Assembly: GCA_031388585.1 (NCBI GenBank)
Contig: JANMRU010000257.1
Location: forward strand, 1 to 5,466
Origin: PCC-6802 sp031388585
GTDB lineage: Bacteria > Cyanobacteriota > Cyanobacteriia > Pseudanabaenales > Pseudanabaenaceae
Length of the DNA stretch: 5,466 bases
Direction: 5' to 3'
Positions within the stretch are counted from its first letter, which is position 1. Each line of letters starts with the position of its first letter. Of the stretch, positions 4,170-5,466 are shown piece by piece. A model generated the notes under the pieces. The model ran no database searches, was not told the DNA's origin, and was given only the letters and a program-made list of their open reading frames with translations. The position numbers and the translations under genes were made by a program.

Positions 4170-5466
4170 GTGCGCTTAAAATACAAACCTTTGATTGCTT
4201 TGTTGAGTTTGCCCTGGCTAGGTTATGTTCCTTTTTGCTTGGCTGAAAATTTGCCGCGAAATCTGGCTCAAAACCCGCCACAAACTCCCAGACCTTCAAG
4301 CCCAGTTGAGCGCGGTCGTCCCAGTCTCCCTCCTTTGCCCAGCGATTTGCCCACCAAAACCCCTCCGCAGATCGAGTCCCCATCCTTAGAACCAATTCCA
4401 TCAACAGCTTCACCAACTGCTACCAAGGTGATGGTGAAGCAAGTGCGAGTTTTAGGTAGTACTGTTTTTAACTCTGCAGAATTAGACAAAATTGTTGAGC
4501 CATTTGTTGGGAAAGAATCGACCTTTGAGGACTTACTCACAATTCGTAGTGCGATTACTAAGCTCTATACCGATAATGGATATACGACTTCAGGGGCTTT
4601 CTTGCCACCTCAAGATGTATCAGATGGCCTGATTGAAGTGCAGGTTGTTGAGGGTGAGCTGGAACGTCTTGACATCAAGGGATTAGCCCATCTGCGTGAA
4701 TCATACGTCCGCGATCGCATTGGCATTAGCACCCAAGCTCCCATCAGCATCCCTCGTTTAGAAGAGGCATTACAACTATTACAAGTCGATCCGCTATTTT
4801 CGGCAGTACAGGCGGAGCTAAAGGCTGGCACAACTCCAGGACGAAGCGTTCTGGAACTAAATCTCAAAGAAGCTCCTGCTACCAAAGTCGAGTTAGTAGT
4901 AGAAAATAGAGATTCGCCAAGTGTCGGTGCAATCCGCTACGGTACCAGCGTGAATAATATTAATTTGCTGGGATTTGGCGATCGCCTCAATGCCGAAGTT
5001 GGATTTACATCAGGAATTAGCAGTTACAAAATCGGCTACGATTTCCCCATCAATGCCTATGATGGTAGGCTCAACTTTAGCTACAGCAGAGATAACAGCA
5101 GAATTATTGAAGAGCCATTTTCTCCCTTAGATATTAATGGTGTATCTCAAACAATATCTTTGGGATGGCGGCAGCCTTTGGTTCGCACCCCTACTAACGA
5201 ATTTGCATTGGGCATAGCGCTCGACCTCCGCGAAAGCCAAACTAATTTACTAGGGAATATTCCATTTTCATTTTCCACTGGCCCCGAAGAAGGTAGATCG
5301 AAGGTGACGGTAATTCGCTTTAGTCAAGATTGGGTAAATCGAAATCCCACGCAGGTTTTGGCAGCACGATCCCAGGTGAGCCTAGGCATAGGCGCACTCA
5401 ATGCCACTGTTAATGATTCGGGGACAGATGGCAGATTCCTAAGCTGGTTGGGACAATTTCAGTACG
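4170..5466 (+). CDS. Two-partner secretion outer-membrane transporter, ShlB/FhaC (TpsB) family (3' end missing)
   Basis: A TpsB-type Omp85-superfamily pore that exports a large TpsA partner across the outer membrane. The frame is open to the right edge, giving 432 residues of a protein usually about 550-600. GTG 4170 is chosen because it yields a signal peptide (basic MRLKYK, core PLIALLSLPWLGYVPF, cleavage after CLA, residue 25). The frame is closed by TAG at 4143, and aggtga (4160-4165) is a plausible ribosome site. Residues 36-85 are a linker with 16 prolines. POTRA domain 1 spans about 88-164 (VKQVRVLGSTVF, IRSAITKLYTDNGYTTSGAFLP, DGLIEVQVVEGEL). POTRA 2 spans about 165-235 (LDIKGLAHL to SVLELNLKEA). 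Beta-barrel strands begin near 238 (TKVELVVENRDSPSVGAIRYG) with alternating aromatic strands such as LNFSYSRD. The partner gene and the barrel's conserved VRGY-type loop would lie downstream, out of view. Confidence 0.93.
   Translation, partial: MRLKYKPLIALLSLPWLGYVPFCLAENLPRNLAQNPPQTPRPSSPVERGRPSLPPLPSDLPTKTPPQIESPSLEPIPSTASPTATKVMVKQVRVLGSTVFNSAELDKIVEPFVGKESTFEDLLTIRSAITKLYTDNGYTTSGAFLPPQDVSDGLIEVQVVEGELERLDIKGLAHLRESYVRDRIGISTQAPISIPRLEEALQLLQVDPLFSAVQAELKAGTTPGRSVLELNLKEAPATKVELVVENRDSPSVGAIRYGTSVNNINLLGFGDRLNAEVGFTSGISSYKIGYDFPINAYDGRLNFSYSRDNSRIIEEPFSPLDINGVSQTISLGWRQPLVRTPTNEFALGIALDLRESQTNLLGNIPFSFSTGPEEGRSKVTVIRFSQDWVNRNPTQVLAARSQVSLGIGALNATVNDSGTDGRFLSWLGQFQY

Noticed and set aside
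4147..4179. Ten-codon upstream ORF (ATG 4147) overlapping the GTG start of the TpsB gene
   Set aside because: It could couple translation, but it has no ribosome site of note and such short frames are common by chance.
4236..4244. Possible lipoprotein cysteine (Cys23) in the TpsB signal peptide
   Set aside because: The residues before it (VPF) do not form a lipobox, and TpsB proteins use signal peptidase I.
4631..4646. 16-nt exact match gattgaagtgcaggtt with positions 3-18
   Set aside because: Both copies are coding and specify IEVQV in unrelated proteins; no extended similarity or structure around them, so probably coincidence.
4138..4885. Several minus-strand open frames
   Set aside because: All are antisense to the TpsB gene, whose signal peptide, POTRA domains and barrel strands are continuous in one plus frame.

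Overview
The window is chromosomal DNA from a cyanobacterium. It contains psbK, a small photosystem II subunit found only in oxygenic phototrophs. It also contains a DUF3086-type protein (a family I know only from cyanobacteria) and six perfect HIP1 octamers (GCGATCGC, at 479, 578, 3021, 3740, 4711 and 4978). The moderate GC and many short hairpin repeats would suit a Pseudanabaena-like or other filamentous lineage, but the genus cannot be fixed from this sequence.

Layout. The 3' end of a coiled-coil protein with a C-terminal membrane anchor (1-348, +) converges on a two-helix small membrane protein (430-672, -). A 418-bp gene-free stretch (673-1090) follows, holding two hairpin-rich repeat elements. 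Next come psbK (1091-1228, -; only 45 codons) and, divergent from it, a secreted 154-residue protein (1360-1824, +). A third repeat element (1849-1948) and a perfect 16-bp palindrome precede a two-gene unit. This unit is a DUF3086 coiled-coil protein (2006-3199) and plsY, the acyl-phosphate:glycerol-3-phosphate acyltransferase (3230-3913). A second copy of the first repeat element lies 6 bp after plsY. The window ends inside a gene for an outer-membrane two-partner secretion transporter of the ShlB/FhaC (TpsB) family (4170 to beyond 5466, +).

How it fits together. Most of the genes are membrane or envelope functions: PSII assembly (PsbK), phospholipid synthesis (PlsY), an exported protein, and an outer-membrane secretion pore. 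They look like separate transcription units, except DUF3086-plsY, which have a 30-bp gap and a good ribosome site for plsY. No phage, CRISPR or defence system is visible.

The most distinctive content is the intergenic repeat population. A 120-bp element occurs twice, at about 87% ungapped identity by hand alignment. Both copies lie just downstream of a gene and in the same orientation relative to that gene. Two other compact elements with terminal inverted repeats are present. The C-terminal domain of the DUF3086 protein also carries features resembling a degenerate RecA-like fold.
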